Source: an uncultured Oceanospirillaceae bacterium (GTDB lineage Bacteria; Pseudomonadota; Gammaproteobacteria; Pseudomonadales; Balneatricaceae). Taken from it: a DNA stretch of 46,373 nucleotides. The stretch is taken from contig CAKZOD010000096.1 of the NCBI GenBank assembly GCA_937136055.1, forward strand, positions 1-46,373, written 5' to 3'. A program made the position numbers and the translations under genes. The notes under the pieces are model-generated. The model ran no database searches and had not been told where the DNA came from. It was given only the letters and a program-made list of their open reading frames with translations. Numbering within the stretch: the stretch's first letter is position 1; every line of letters starts with the position of its first letter. Positions 15,569 to 24,895 of the stretch are shown here, piece after piece.

Positions 15569-16609
15569 ATGAAGAAAGTAATTTTAGTCATACTCATACT
15601 TTGTACTTTTAGCGTACAAGCAAAATGGGTAAAACCAAGTGAAAAATACATAAATGAATATAAAAAGCATGAAGATGCAGGGTGTCCGATCGAGGAAAAT
15701 AGTATTCAACATTTTGTCTATTTTGCGAGAGATAGTAAGGGGATCATAAACCACCCCTTGCTAAAGTCGGATAACTTTTCGGGCGCTCAAATAATGTACC
15801 CATGGGCTGAGCTTGAGCCTGTTGAAGGGGAGTATGATTTTTCTCAAATCGAATCCGATTTGACGTACCTGCAAGGACATAATAAAAAGCTATTTATTCA
15901 GCTCCAAGACGCCACGTTCACAAAAACGTTTAAAGGCGTACCAAGCTACTTGTTAACTGATCGTTTTGCTGGCGGTGTGGCAAAGCAATTTTCTGATAAC
16001 GGGGAACTAGAAGGTTGGGTTGCAAAGAGATGGAATAAGAATGTCCGCAATAAATTCTCCCAGTTGATAATTGCATTAGGTGAGCAGTTTGATGGAAGAG
16101 TTGAAGGTATCAACCTACAAGAATCTGCAATCGGCGTTTCAGCGAAAACCTCACCAGATTTCACCAATAAAACCTATGTTGAAGCGCTTAAAAACAATAT
16201 GACAGCCTTAAAACATGGGTTCAAAAATTCAGTAACGATACAATATGCTAATTTCATGCCAGGTGAGTGGTTGCCATGGGAGGATGAAGGTTATCTCAAA
16301 TCTATCTACGAGCATGGTGAAAGCATTGGTGTTGGTTTAGGGGCGCCTGATTTAATGCCTCGACGAAAGGGGCAATTGAATCATGCTTTGACAATGATGC
16401 ATGAAAACAAGTATTCAGTTCCCTTAAGTATCGCAGTGCAAGATGGTAATTATATCGGCAAGACAAATAGTATGGATGTAAATAATCAACGTAAAAACCT
16501 AGTGCCTAGCTTAACCTCTTTTGCAACGAAGTTTTTGAAAGTTAACTATATGTTTTGGGTCAATCAAGAGCCCTATTTTGAGCAAGATGTAATGACATGC
16601 TTTGAGTAG
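15569..16609 (+). CDS. Secreted TIM-barrel protein resembling clan GH-A glycoside hydrolases
   Basis: 346 residues with a short signal peptide (KKVILVILILCTFSVQA). After it, YPWAELEPVEGEYDFSQIESDL followed by KLFIQLQD matches the barrel start of GH-A enzymes, where W-x-x-x-E-P-x-x-G-x-Y-D/N-F is typical. GINLQESAIG places a Glu at the end of what would be strand 4 (acid/base position), and MFWVNQEPYF offers a Glu near strand 7. The overall family is not one I can name and the substrate is unknown. It is a single gene between a solo element end and a lipoprotein gene, with no polysaccharide-utilisation neighbours. Possibly acquired. Confidence 0.55.
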   Translation: MKKVILVILILCTFSVQAKWVKPSEKYINEYKKHEDAGCPIEENSIQHFVYFARDSKGIINHPLLKSDNFSGAQIMYPWAELEPVEGEYDFSQIESDLTYLQGHNKKLFIQLQDATFTKTFKGVPSYLLTDRFAGGVAKQFSDNGELEGWVAKRWNKNVRNKFSQLIIALGEQFDGRVEGINLQESAIGVSAKTSPDFTNKTYVEALKNNMTALKHGFKNSVTIQYANFMPGEWLPWEDEGYLKSIYEHGESIGVGLGAPDLMPRRKGQLNHALTMMHENKYSVPLSIAVQDGNYIGKTNSMDVNNQRKNLVPSLTSFATKFLKVNYMFWVNQEPYFEQDVMTCFE

Positions 16610-16735
16610 TGTTTATTTAGAAAAACTGCATAAAGTAGTTTAAACATCCTTTTATTACTTATTCTAATCACTGAAAAGTAACTGAGAGCTTTAACTCCTT
16701 GGCGACAGCAACAATTTAAAAGCACAGGCAAAGAT

Positions 16736-17668
16736 GTGCTTAATTGTGTGCAATATGGAGTGCTGAGCTTGAATAAACTAACGTCAATTTATCCATACTA
16801 TCTGAGTCTTTTAAAAAGAACTTATCGATTGTCGCTATTAGCAGCGTGCACTCTAATACTTGGCTGCGCATCGAAATCTAGCTCGCAGTTTTTAGTTTAT
16901 CAACAGGCCTTTCAAGAGGCTGATTCTGTCGCACAAAGTTTGTTTGATCGTATGGCGGTGTCTGAAAAAGCGTTGATTCGCAAACAACAAGAAAAAGAAA
17001 ATTTATCCAATATTTCTTTTAAAATCAATAAAGTGAACCACTATTTAACGGACAGTCAACCACCTATTACCGAGTCGTTTCGCCAATCATTCAAAACTGT
17101 TAATAGTTATTCAATGCTATTGGCAGCACTCGCATCCGGTGAAAGCGCAGAAAGACTGACTCAGCGAATAATGAGTTATACCAACATCGCCAGTATCCTC
17201 AGCCAAAGCGCTATTATTGATGCCTCCAAAATACCGCAAGTCGATACTGTCAGTTTGAGTAATGCCAGCCAGTTGCTTAAGCCATTGATAGAATTTGCTT
17301 ATAACCAAAAAACTCAGCAGATGTTTGAAGATCGGCTATTACAAGACTACGCCACTATGGATGAGTTGTTCACCAAGCTGCGCAATTCAACGCCTCAAAT
17401 GTTCGATGTGATGAAATCACACCATCGTCAAGCTGCCAAGATGGCAGGTGGCCATCGGCCAAATGATGAAGTGTTTGAAGAAATAAAAGATCTGCGCAGA
17501 TTGATAGCGACATTTGTTTTGCTGATTGAACAGGCTCAACAAGCCCTTGCACAAACAAAACAGGCAATTGAAAACGATGAAACCCACTCAGTTGAAACAC
17601 TGATTACCCGGGCCCAAAACTTGCAATTAGTGGTTCAGCATCTGCGCAATGGTTTAAGTGCCTTCTAA
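16736..17668 (+). CDS. Coiled-coil lipoprotein of unknown function
   Basis: Up to 310 residues. A hydrophobic segment ends in the lipobox LILGC (LSLLAACTLILGCASKSSS), so the product should be lipidated. The start is uncertain: ATG 16736 has AGG five bases upstream, while TTG 16769 has a better GGAG eight bases upstream and gives a more normal signal peptide (35 residues). The mature part is almost all helical (Gln/Ala/Leu-rich segments such as IEQAQQALAQTKQAIENDE), with no recognised domain. It lies 34 bases before the peptidoglycan hydrolase gene, so the two are probably one operon; a role in anchoring or controlling that enzyme is inference. Confidence 0.65.
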   Translation: MLNCVQYGVLSLNKLTSIYPYYLSLLKRTYRLSLLAACTLILGCASKSSSQFLVYQQAFQEADSVAQSLFDRMAVSEKALIRKQQEKENLSNISFKINKVNHYLTDSQPPITESFRQSFKTVNSYSMLLAALASGESAERLTQRIMSYTNIASILSQSAIIDASKIPQVDTVSLSNASQLLKPLIEFAYNQKTQQMFEDRLLQDYATMDELFTKLRNSTPQMFDVMKSHHRQAAKMAGGHRPNDEVFEEIKDLRRLIATFVLLIEQAQQALAQTKQAIENDETHSVETLITRAQNLQLVVQHLRNGLSAF

Positions 17669-17702
17669 TAATTATTAATTTTAAAAAATATTGGAGTTTG
17701 CT

Positions 17703-19574
17703 ATGTCTCAAGCCAGTGACAAAATTTTTGCATTAATCGTCGCCACTACTAAAGAAATTGAGCGCGCTCAATCTGTAGGGGACCAGGAAAGTGTTGAAAA
17801 GTTGAAGGCATTGAGAGAAGCACTCAAACAAAAAGAGATTAGCATAGTGCTGATGGATGCAGCACAGGCAGCTTCTGAACTCGCCCAATTAGCGGCGCTA
17901 TTAGAGCAGGCTAGAAAAGAAATTGATGATTCTCTCAATGGCGTTTTTATAGGTAACTTACAAGAAGCAGAGAAAGCTATTGACGAAGAAGCGTTAAAGT
18001 TACACGAACAAGATCGCATGCAAAGTGCTCAGTTCGATACACCTGATGCACAACAGCCACCTCAAGAAGTTTGCGGTAACTTAGTCGAGGTCTTTGATGA
18101 TGAACCAGAACCGTCGTCAAACACACAAGCTAGTGGTAAAACGACCCGTAATAAATTGCCGCGCACATCAGATGAATACGCGAAGTTGCTTGAGAAGATT
18201 GAAATTCGCCAAGACTGGCTTTCTAAAATAGATTTCGTCGTCAACAAACTCATCAATGAGAAAGCCGCTTTGCGCTATCGTAAAGTGGAGCAAATAACGG
18301 GGGTTCCCTGGTGGTTTATAGGTATTTTACACATGCTTGAAACCAGTCAGCGTTTCAATGCACATCTTCATAACGGTGACTCGTTGAGTCGTAAAACATT
18401 GAGAGTTCCAAAAAACAGGCCCCACAATTGGCAGGCGGGGATGTCGTGGGAGTTAAGCGCTGTTGATGCGTTATCGGTTATTCATAAACTAGATAAGGTA
18501 ACTGATTGGTCATTGGGTAACGCACTGCGTCTAATGGAGAAATACAATGGTTTGGGGTATCGCAATCGCAAATTAATGTCTCCTTATTTATGGAGTGGCA
18601 GCCACTATTATTTAAGAGGTAAGTTTGTCAAAGACGGTGTGTTTGATGCCAATATACCTTCACAGCAGGTTGGCTGTGCGCTCATCATCAAGCGCCTACT
18701 CGATAAAGGGATGATTAATGTTGGTGCTAAAAAACAGTTACGTGCAGCGCCACGTGTATTGACAGGTAATTTACCTGAGATTCGCTCTTCTATGCTCGCA
18801 AAGCATGTACGCGCTGAATTAGACTTTCCTTTAAAGCCACAAGATATGATCAAGCGCGGAGGCAATGCCGATAAAGCTGATGTTAAACGCGTGCAAGAAT
18901 GGTGTTGTTTACACGGCTGCAAAGCAGCCATTGATGGCGATTTTGGTCCAGCCACTGCTAAATCGGTCAAGCTTTTTCAAACGCGCAATGCACTGGTTAG
19001 CGATGGATGTGTCGGGGTTGATACTTGGGCGTTATTAACCGCACCAATGCAACGTGCATTAGCAGCACAGCCAGAGGAAAAGAATCTCAATAAGATGGTA
19101 TTAAGTGTTGCCAGACAACATATAAAACAAAAGCCTAGGGAGGTCGGCGGTAATAATCACGGCCCTTGGGTGCGCTTGTATATGCAGGGTAAAGAGGGAG
19201 CGCCGCAAGCATGGTGCGCAGGGTTTGTATGCTCTATCGTCAAACAAGCGGCAGCTGACTTGGGCGAGAAAAGTCCGTTTAAGCGCCAGGTTGGCGTAGA
19301 TGCTTTAGTGAGAGATGCGAAAAGCAGTGATCGCTTTATATCTGAGCGAAATCTGAGTAATGCGCTGCAAAGAAAAAGTAGAATCCCACTTGGCTGTTTA
19401 TTTGTTATTCGTAAAACAAATACTGATTGGACCCACGTTGGCATTGTTACAGCCTTAGACAATGATGATTTTCTGACAATAGAAGGAAACACCAACGGCG
19501 TTAACGTTGACGGCGGGGCGGCTATCTATTCAAACAGAGCGTATAAAAACAAAGACTTCTTATTACTGACTTGA
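17703..19574 (+). CDS. Multidomain peptidoglycan hydrolase: coiled coil, lysozyme-like, PG-binding, CHAP
   Basis: 623 residues from ATG 17703 (GGAG six bases upstream). Domains: an Ala/Glu/Leu coiled coil (~1-110) without signal peptide; a linker; a lysozyme-like domain (~187-340) with HMLETSQRFNAHLHNGDSL and EKYNGLGYRNRKLMSPYLWS, a pattern known from bacterial and phage muramidases; a PG_binding_1 repeat (~390-450: VQEWCCLHGCKAAIDGDFGP); and a C-terminal CHAP-type amidase/endopeptidase (~460-623) with AWCAGFVCS (Cys), WTHVGIVTA (His) and EGNT. Two distinct catalytic activities plus a binding module in one cytosolic-looking protein is unusual outside phage lysins or secreted effectors, and no phage genes are nearby. 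The upstream lipoprotein is the only obvious partner. Confidence 0.8.
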   Translation: MSQASDKIFALIVATTKEIERAQSVGDQESVEKLKALREALKQKEISIVLMDAAQAASELAQLAALLEQARKEIDDSLNGVFIGNLQEAEKAIDEEALKLHEQDRMQSAQFDTPDAQQPPQEVCGNLVEVFDDEPEPSSNTQASGKTTRNKLPRTSDEYAKLLEKIEIRQDWLSKIDFVVNKLINEKAALRYRKVEQITGVPWWFIGILHMLETSQRFNAHLHNGDSLSRKTLRVPKNRPHNWQAGMSWELSAVDALSVIHKLDKVTDWSLGNALRLMEKYNGLGYRNRKLMSPYLWSGSHYYLRGKFVKDGVFDANIPSQQVGCALIIKRLLDKGMINVGAKKQLRAAPRVLTGNLPEIRSSMLAKHVRAELDFPLKPQDMIKRGGNADKADVKRVQEWCCLHGCKAAIDGDFGPATAKSVKLFQTRNALVSDGCVGVDTWALLTAPMQRALAAQPEEKNLNKMVLSVARQHIKQKPREVGGNNHGPWVRLYMQGKEGAPQAWCAGFVCSIVKQAAADLGEKSPFKRQVGVDALVRDAKSSDRFISERNLSNALQRKSRIPLGCLFVIRKTNTDWTHVGIVTALDNDDFLTIEGNTNGVNVDGGAAIYSNRAYKNKDFLLLT

Positions 19575-19657
19575 TACCCCTATTATTTAATGGAAGTTAG
19601 TGTGAAACCTCCTAAATGTTTGTACTATCTCTCAACGACTGTTGTGTGAGAACAATA

Positions 19658-20281
19658 ATGAGCAAACTACAATCATTGTTAAAAGATGTACGCGCATGCG
19701 AGCTGTGTAAGGATAAGTTCATAGCAGATAGACACTTAGAAGGGGTTGAGGCTGAGCGAGCAGTTCGTCCTGTCTTACAAGCCAACACAAAGGCAAAAAT
19801 CCTCATCGCAGGGCAGGCACCTGGCAGAAAAGTACACTTATCAGGTACTCCGTTTGATGACGCTAGCGGTGATCGCCTGCGAGATTGGCTGGGTTTGAGT
19901 AAAGCACAGTTTTACGATGAGCAAATTGTCGCTATCCTCCCCATGGCATTTTGCTTTCCCGGTACGGGAAAGTCCGGCGATTTAGCACCACATCCGCGCT
20001 GCGCGCAACAATGGCGCACACAGCTACTAGCGCTTTTACCCAACATTGAACTAACGGTTGTACTTGGCCAATATGCACTAAAATATCATTTACCAGGGCC
20101 TTTGCTTAGCGTGACTGAGCAGGTTAAAGGGTGGCAAACACATTGGCCGACAACTATTGCACTGCCACACCCAAGCCCGCGCAATAACATTTGGCTAAGT
20201 AAGAATCCTTGGTTTAGCGATGATGTTTTACCGCCTTTAAAAGCACGTGTAGCCACGCTTTTAGCCAGTACAGCGAATTAG
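19658..20281 (+). CDS. Uracil-DNA glycosylase family 4-like protein
   Basis: 207 residues from ATG 19658 (GAGAACA upstream). Cys14 and Cys17 (RACELCKD) plus Cys residues in MAFCFPGTG and HPRCAQQW match the four ligands of the 4Fe-4S cluster of family-4 UDGs. The active-site motifs are recognisable as GQAPGRKVHLSGTPFDD (motif A, G-x-A-P-G) and PHPSPRN (motif B, H-P-S-P). Excises uracil or related damage in base-excision repair. This is the bacterial UDG-like branch often named only by superfamily, so exact lesion specificity is uncertain. Confidence 0.88.
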   Translation: MSKLQSLLKDVRACELCKDKFIADRHLEGVEAERAVRPVLQANTKAKILIAGQAPGRKVHLSGTPFDDASGDRLRDWLGLSKAQFYDEQIVAILPMAFCFPGTGKSGDLAPHPRCAQQWRTQLLALLPNIELTVVLGQYALKYHLPGPLLSVTEQVKGWQTHWPTTIALPHPSPRNNIWLSKNPWFSDDVLPPLKARVATLLASTAN

Positions 20282-20401
20282 CTCACTGGTTAAAAGCTCA
20301 AGCTATTACGAATGCACCTTTGATGAGGATTAGTATTTTAAAAACGTTTGAAAATACTGTATCTTAGCCCCAGATAAATTAATTGAGAGAAACACTTAGC
20401 T

Positions 20402-21595
20402 ATGATTATTAAACCAAAAATTCGCGGCTTCATCTGTACAACAACACATCCAGAAGGCTGCGCGCACAATGTTCGCGAGCAAATTGCTTACGTACAAAAA
20501 AATGGTGCAGTGAATGATGGTCCTAAACGTGTACTGATCGTTGGTGCATCAAGTGGCTATGGTTTATCTTCACGTATAACAGCGGCTTTTGGTAGTGGCG
20601 CTTCTACAATCGGTGTATTTTTTGAAAAGCCAGCGACTGAGAAAAAGCCGGGCACAGCAGGCTGGCACAACAGTGCAGCGTTCGATGAAGAAGCTAAAAA
20701 AGCAGGCCTTTACTCAAAAAGTTTAAATGGCGATGCGTTTAGTAATGAAGCTAAGCAAAAAACCATTGATCTGATTAAAGAAGATCTGGGTCAAATCGAC
20801 TTAGTGGTCTACTCATTGGCATCACCTGTAAGAAAGCTACCTGAAAGCGGTGAAGTCGTTCGTTCAACACTAAAGCCAATTGGCAATCCTTATAAATCAA
20901 CCGCACTAAACACAAACAACGATACTTTGTTTGATGCAGAAGTTGAGCCAGCTACAGAGCAAGAAATTGCCGACACCGTAACCGTAATGGGTGGTGATGA
21001 TTGGCAGCTTTGGATTGACGCTCTCATGGATGCAGATGTTCTAGCACCGGGTTGTAAAACTGCAGCGTACAGCTACATGGGTTCTGATATTACATGGCCT
21101 ATCTACTGGCACGGCACCATTGGTCAAGCAAAGCAGCACCTTGATGAAACAGCTGCGACCTTAAACACTAAGATGCAAGCTATTGGTGGTCAGGCAAACG
21201 TTGCAGTATTAAAGTCGGTTGTCACTCAGGCAAGCTCTGCTATTCCTGTTATGCCTTTGTACTTATCAATGGTCTTCAAAGTGATGAAAGAGAGCAACGT
21301 ACACGAAGGCTGCATCGAGCAGATCGATCGCTTATTCCGTACAGGCTTATATTCAGATGATGTTGTTTATGATGATGGCAACCGCTACCGTATGGATGAC
21401 TGGGAATTACGTGATGATATTCAAGCACGTTGCAAAGACATCTGGAACAAAGTGACTAACGAAAACGTATTCGATACAACAGATTACGCTTATTACAAGT
21501 CAGAGTTCTTGAAGTTATTCGGCTTTAATATCGATGGCATCGATTACGAAAAAGATGTACCTACATTGCAAAACTTTGACGTAAAAGATATTTAA
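20402..21595 (+). CDS. fabV: Enoyl-[ACP] reductase / trans-2-enoyl-CoA reductase (NADH)
   Basis: 397 residues, the family length. FabV hallmark: the wide-spaced catalytic pair Y-x8-K is Tyr235 and Lys244 in IYWHGTIGQAK. NADH is bound by VLIVGASSGYGLSSR near the N-terminus. Start MIIKPKIRGFICTTTHPEGC is nearly invariant in the family. It performs the last reduction of each fatty-acid elongation round in the cytoplasm and, unlike FabI, is resistant to triclosan. Single gene with its own terminator. Confidence 0.97.
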   Translation: MIIKPKIRGFICTTTHPEGCAHNVREQIAYVQKNGAVNDGPKRVLIVGASSGYGLSSRITAAFGSGASTIGVFFEKPATEKKPGTAGWHNSAAFDEEAKKAGLYSKSLNGDAFSNEAKQKTIDLIKEDLGQIDLVVYSLASPVRKLPESGEVVRSTLKPIGNPYKSTALNTNNDTLFDAEVEPATEQEIADTVTVMGGDDWQLWIDALMDADVLAPGCKTAAYSYMGSDITWPIYWHGTIGQAKQHLDETAATLNTKMQAIGGQANVAVLKSVVTQASSAIPVMPLYLSMVFKVMKESNVHEGCIEQIDRLFRTGLYSDDVVYDDGNRYRMDDWELRDDIQARCKDIWNKVTNENVFDTTDYAYYKSEFLKLFGFNIDGIDYEKDVPTLQNFDVKDI

Positions 21596-21629
21596 TAGCT
21601 GAGTTAACATCAAGCTTATCAGCATAATA

Positions 21630-21666
21630 AAGCCGCTTAGATGTTAGCCATCGCAGCGGCTTTTTT
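21630..21666. terminator. Terminator between fabV and the convergent E2 gene
   Basis: AAGCCGCT pairs with AGCGGCTT (stem 21630-21637 / 21655-21662) and is followed on the plus strand by TTTTTTG. A TTATT follows the stem on the minus strand, so it may also serve the convergent dehydrogenase operon that ends at 21678. Confidence 0.85.
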
Positions 21667-21677
21667 GTGCCTGTTAA

Positions 21678-22832
21678 TTAAATATCACCTTGTAAATGAG
21701 CAATCAATTGCTGCATAAATTTAGCCGCTTGCGCACCGGTTACAGCACGGTGATCAAAGCTCAGTGATAGAGGTAATATCAAGTGATTATTGAGCTCTCC
21801 ATTTTCTAAAGTCACGCGATCAAAACAACGACCAGCACCAATGATGGCAACTGTTGGTGGCACGACGACAGGATTTGCATAGCGTCCGCCGATAGAGCCA
21901 AAGTTGGAAAGGGTGATGCTATTACCGCGCAATTGATCTGCGCTAATTTTGCGATTATCGACCAATGTTTTCATATTGCTAATCGTCTCTCGCAACTGCT
22001 CAGCGCTATATTGTGCAGCGTTATTGATAACCGGCACAAACAGCCCGTCATTTCCTTCCATCGCAAGCCCTAAATGCACTTGCTCAAGTAACCTGCGGCC
22101 GATTGAATGGCTGTCATACCAAGCATTAAGGCTTGGCTCAATTGTGCAGGCATGAATGATGGCTTGAATGAGTCTGACGCTAACATCTGTATTACAGCTA
22201 TTTTTATCTAAGGCTCGCCAGCTTTGAATATCCGCATCATCATTGATAGTAACAGGTACCACCTCTGCGTGGGCTTGTGCCATGGTTTTCGCCATCACAC
22301 GTGACACCCCCTTTAAAGGTTGGAGTTTGCCAACTTTTGCATAAATTTTAACAACCCTTTCAATATCACTCGCTTTTATGGTGCCATCAGGCCCTGAGGG
22401 GGTCACTACTGTTAAATCAATATCATGACGCCTTGCCAGTGCACGAACGGCGGGGGTTGCTTTAATACCCGCAAAGGCATTGCCGCTATTGCTTTGTGCA
22501 TTTTCACTGAGCTTGCGCTGATCAGTGGGGATGTCTCCAACAACCGAGGTTGACTCATTGCTTGAGCTTGGTGGCTCTTTTTCAGTCGTTACTGATTGCT
22601 CAAGTTCAAACTCAATTAAAGGATCTTCAGTGTGGATAATCTCTCCCTCAGCACCATAGAGTTTATGAATAACACCGGTGTAGGGACTGGGAATTTCGAC
22701 AATTGCTTTGGCAGTTTCCATGGCGACTAAAATTTGATCGCTGGTAACTTGATCGCCTTCTTTGACAAACCATTCCACTATTTCAGCTTCAGGTAAGCCT
22801 TCGCCCAAATCGGGTAATTTGAATATAGTCAT
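21678..22832 (-). CDS. 2-oxoacid dehydrogenase complex E2 (dihydrolipoamide acyltransferase)
   Basis: 384 residues, three parts: one lipoyl domain (1-~80) with lipoyl-Lys in METAKAIVEIPSPY; a peripheral-subunit-binding domain (~125-165: ATPAVRALARRHDIDLTVV); and the catalytic acyltransferase domain ending SFDHRAVTGAQAAKF. The common active-site motif is D-H-R-x-x-D-G; here the Asp is Thr, a form I associate with a subgroup of PDH-type E2 proteins paired with this E1 type. The ATG overlaps the E1-beta stop by one base, so translation is coupled. No E3 (lpd) gene follows. Confidence 0.88.
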   Translation of the reverse strand: MTIFKLPDLGEGLPEAEIVEWFVKEGDQVTSDQILVAMETAKAIVEIPSPYTGVIHKLYGAEGEIIHTEDPLIEFELEQSVTTEKEPPSSSNESTSVVGDIPTDQRKLSENAQSNSGNAFAGIKATPAVRALARRHDIDLTVVTPSGPDGTIKASDIERVVKIYAKVGKLQPLKGVSRVMAKTMAQAHAEVVPVTINDDADIQSWRALDKNSCNTDVSVRLIQAIIHACTIEPSLNAWYDSHSIGRRLLEQVHLGLAMEGNDGLFVPVINNAAQYSAEQLRETISNMKTLVDNRKISADQLRGNSITLSNFGSIGGRYANPVVVPPTVAIIGAGRCFDRVTLENGELNNHLILPLSLSFDHRAVTGAQAAKFMQQLIAHLQGDI

Positions 22833-23809
22833 TAGAACTCCATTAATCGCTTAGCAGCCTGCATAATTTTTTCGGTGGAAGGTAAGTAATGTTGCTCAAG
22901 TTTTAAAAGGGGCATCACAGTATCGTATCCGGTCACCCTTAAAATGGGTGCAAACAAAGAAGTTAAGCCTTCTTCTGCCACAATAGCAGCTGCTTCTGAG
23001 GCAACTGATCCTGACTTGGCAGCTTCGCAAACAATCATGCAACGACCGGTTTTTTCGACGGATTCTAGAATAGTCTTTTTATCGATGGGTTTAATAGATG
23101 CAAGATCGATCACTTCGCAATCAATACCCATTTGTGCAAGTTGCTCACTGGCTTGTAAAGTTTCTTGTAACATCGCACCCCAGCTGACAATTGTGAGATC
23201 ACTGCCTTGTCTTAAAGTAAAACAGACATCTAAAGGAAGTGCTTCGCCATTATTCTCAAAGGTTTCTGATTGCGCTCGATAAATACGCTTAGGCTCTAAA
23301 AATACGACGGGATCTGGATCGCGAATCGCAGCTAGCAATAAACCATAGGCCCTAGCAGGCGAGGAGGGTATAACAACCCTGATACCGGGCACGTGGGCAA
23401 AAATCGCTTCGGTGCTTTCGCTGTGATGCTCAGGTGCATGAATACCGCCTCCAAAAGGGGCACGCAACACCATAGGGCAGCTGAGACGCCCGCGGGTGCG
23501 GTTACGCATACGACTGGCATGGCAAATAAATTGATCAAATGCTGCGTAAATAAACCCCATAAACTGAATTTCAGCCACGGGTTTAAAGCCTTGGGTTGCA
23601 AGGCCGATACTCATTCCGCAAATCAGTGATTCTGCCAGCGGAGTATCGATGACTCTGTCTTCACCAAAGCGTGTTTGTAGCTTATCGGTGGCTCTAAATA
23701 CGCCTCCATTAGCCCCCACATCTTCACCCAGCACTACAACGCTCTCATCAGCTGCCAACTCATAGTCAAGGGCAGCATTAACCGCTTCTATCAATGTATA
23801 TTGAGACAT
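22832..23809 (-). CDS. 2-oxoacid dehydrogenase E1 component, beta subunit
   Basis: 325 residues from the ATG at 23809, chosen for GGAGG five bases upstream. Typical transketolase-like beta subunit: NAALDYELAADESVVVLGEDVG, FRATDKLQTRFGEDRVIDTPLAE, EIQFMGFIYAAFDQF, MRNRTRGRLSCPMVLRAPFGGG and HHSESTEAIFAHVPGIRVVIPS. The C-terminal domain (DLTIVSWGAMLQETLQ, VIDLASIKPID) completes it. Pairs with the alpha subunit to form the alpha2beta2 decarboxylase that uses thiamine diphosphate. Twelve bases separate it from the upstream alpha gene. Confidence 0.93.
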   Translation of the reverse strand: MSQYTLIEAVNAALDYELAADESVVVLGEDVGANGGVFRATDKLQTRFGEDRVIDTPLAESLICGMSIGLATQGFKPVAEIQFMGFIYAAFDQFICHASRMRNRTRGRLSCPMVLRAPFGGGIHAPEHHSESTEAIFAHVPGIRVVIPSSPARAYGLLLAAIRDPDPVVFLEPKRIYRAQSETFENNGEALPLDVCFTLRQGSDLTIVSWGAMLQETLQASEQLAQMGIDCEVIDLASIKPIDKKTILESVEKTGRCMIVCEAAKSGSVASEAAAIVAEEGLTSLFAPILRVTGYDTVMPLLKLEQHYLPSTEKIMQAAKRLMEF

Positions 23810-23821
23810 GACAACCTCCAC

Positions 23822-24895
23822 TTATTTGTTTTGGTTTAATTGATCAAGCTGCTCTTTCAAAGCATCTGGCATCGTTTCGTACATATACTCAAACATCGCG
23901 CTTTTATCTTGAGCAGGTGTTGCTAAATAGCTTTCAACACTTTGCTTTACTTGTGCGTTGGCTTGCTGCTTGAAAGTTTCAATTTTTGCATCCGTTAAAT
24001 CACCGCGCTTTAGCAAGTATTTTTCCAATCTTACTAAGGGCTCTTTTTTCCACGCATTTGCTAGCTCTTCTTGATCACGATAACGACTCGCATCATCAGC
24101 GGTAGTGTGATCACCTAAGCGATAACTGATTGCTTCAATCAAGCTGGGGCCGTTGCCTTTACGGGCGTTATCTATGGCGCGCTGTAAATGGATGTGGCAC
24201 GCAATGGTGTCGTTACCATCAATTTGCTCGGATGCAACGCCTCCAGCGATACCTTTTTGTGCCAATGTTTGGCAGTAAGATTGTTTTGCCCGCGGCACTG
24301 AGATGGCCCACTGATTATTGATAACAACGAATACGATTGGCAACTGCCAGGTACCGGCAGCGTTTAAAGCCTCATAAAAATCGCCTTCTGAGGTGCCACC
24401 ATCACCACATACCACAACGGCGACGCGCGGTTGTTTGCGAAGTTTGAACGCATAAGCCACACCAATGCTGTGGCAGCATTGGCTAGCAATAGGGACGTTA
24501 TAGGGAAGATCTTCTTTGTTGTGGGAAAAATCCATGCCTCTTTCATCACCACCCCAGTAAAGGAACAGCTCGTGCATAGTAGTGCCACGCATTAATAAAG
24601 TCGCGGCATCTCGATAACCGGGTAAAAACACATCACACGCTTGCATTGTTTTGCCAATAGCAGTGCTGATAGCCTCTTGGCCTAAACAGGAAGGATAAGT
24701 GCCAATGCGACCCGTACGCTGTAAGGCAATGGCTTTGGTATCATAGCTACGTACCAATAACATGGCTTGGTAGTAATCGAGTAGCCGTGCGGGATCAAGG
24801 CCTGCTTGAGTGAGTGCTTGGTTATCTAAATGTAAATTGGAATCAGCATCTAGATACTGCGAGAAGTTAATAGAAAACTTAGCAACTGTAATCAT
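23822..24895 (-). CDS. pdhA: 2-oxoacid (pyruvate-type) dehydrogenase E1 component, alpha subunit
   Basis: 357 residues. ThDP motif GDGGTSEGDFYEALNAAG ending NNQW (G-D-G ... N-N). RSYDTKAIALQRTGRIGTYP, GQEAISTAIG, YRDAATLLMRGTTM and YRLGDHTTADDASRY match the heterodimer-type PDH E1-alpha group seen in many gammaproteobacteria rather than classic AceE. Branched-chain 2-oxoacid specificity cannot be excluded by eye. GGGGG lies five bases before the ATG. First gene of the E1a-E1b-E2 operon; it ends with the terminator near 21640. Confidence 0.85.
   Translation of the reverse strand: MITVAKFSINFSQYLDADSNLHLDNQALTQAGLDPARLLDYYQAMLLVRSYDTKAIALQRTGRIGTYPSCLGQEAISTAIGKTMQACDVFLPGYRDAATLLMRGTTMHELFLYWGGDERGMDFSHNKEDLPYNVPIASQCCHSIGVAYAFKLRKQPRVAVVVCGDGGTSEGDFYEALNAAGTWQLPIVFVVINNQWAISVPRAKQSYCQTLAQKGIAGGVASEQIDGNDTIACHIHLQRAIDNARKGNGPSLIEAISYRLGDHTTADDASRYRDQEELANAWKKEPLVRLEKYLLKRGDLTDAKIETFKQQANAQVKQSVESYLATPAQDKSAMFEYMYETMPDALKEQLDQLNQNK

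Noticed and set aside
16736..19574. Prophage lysis module
   Set aside because: The hydrolase domains resemble lysins, but there is no holin, structural or packaging gene on either side.
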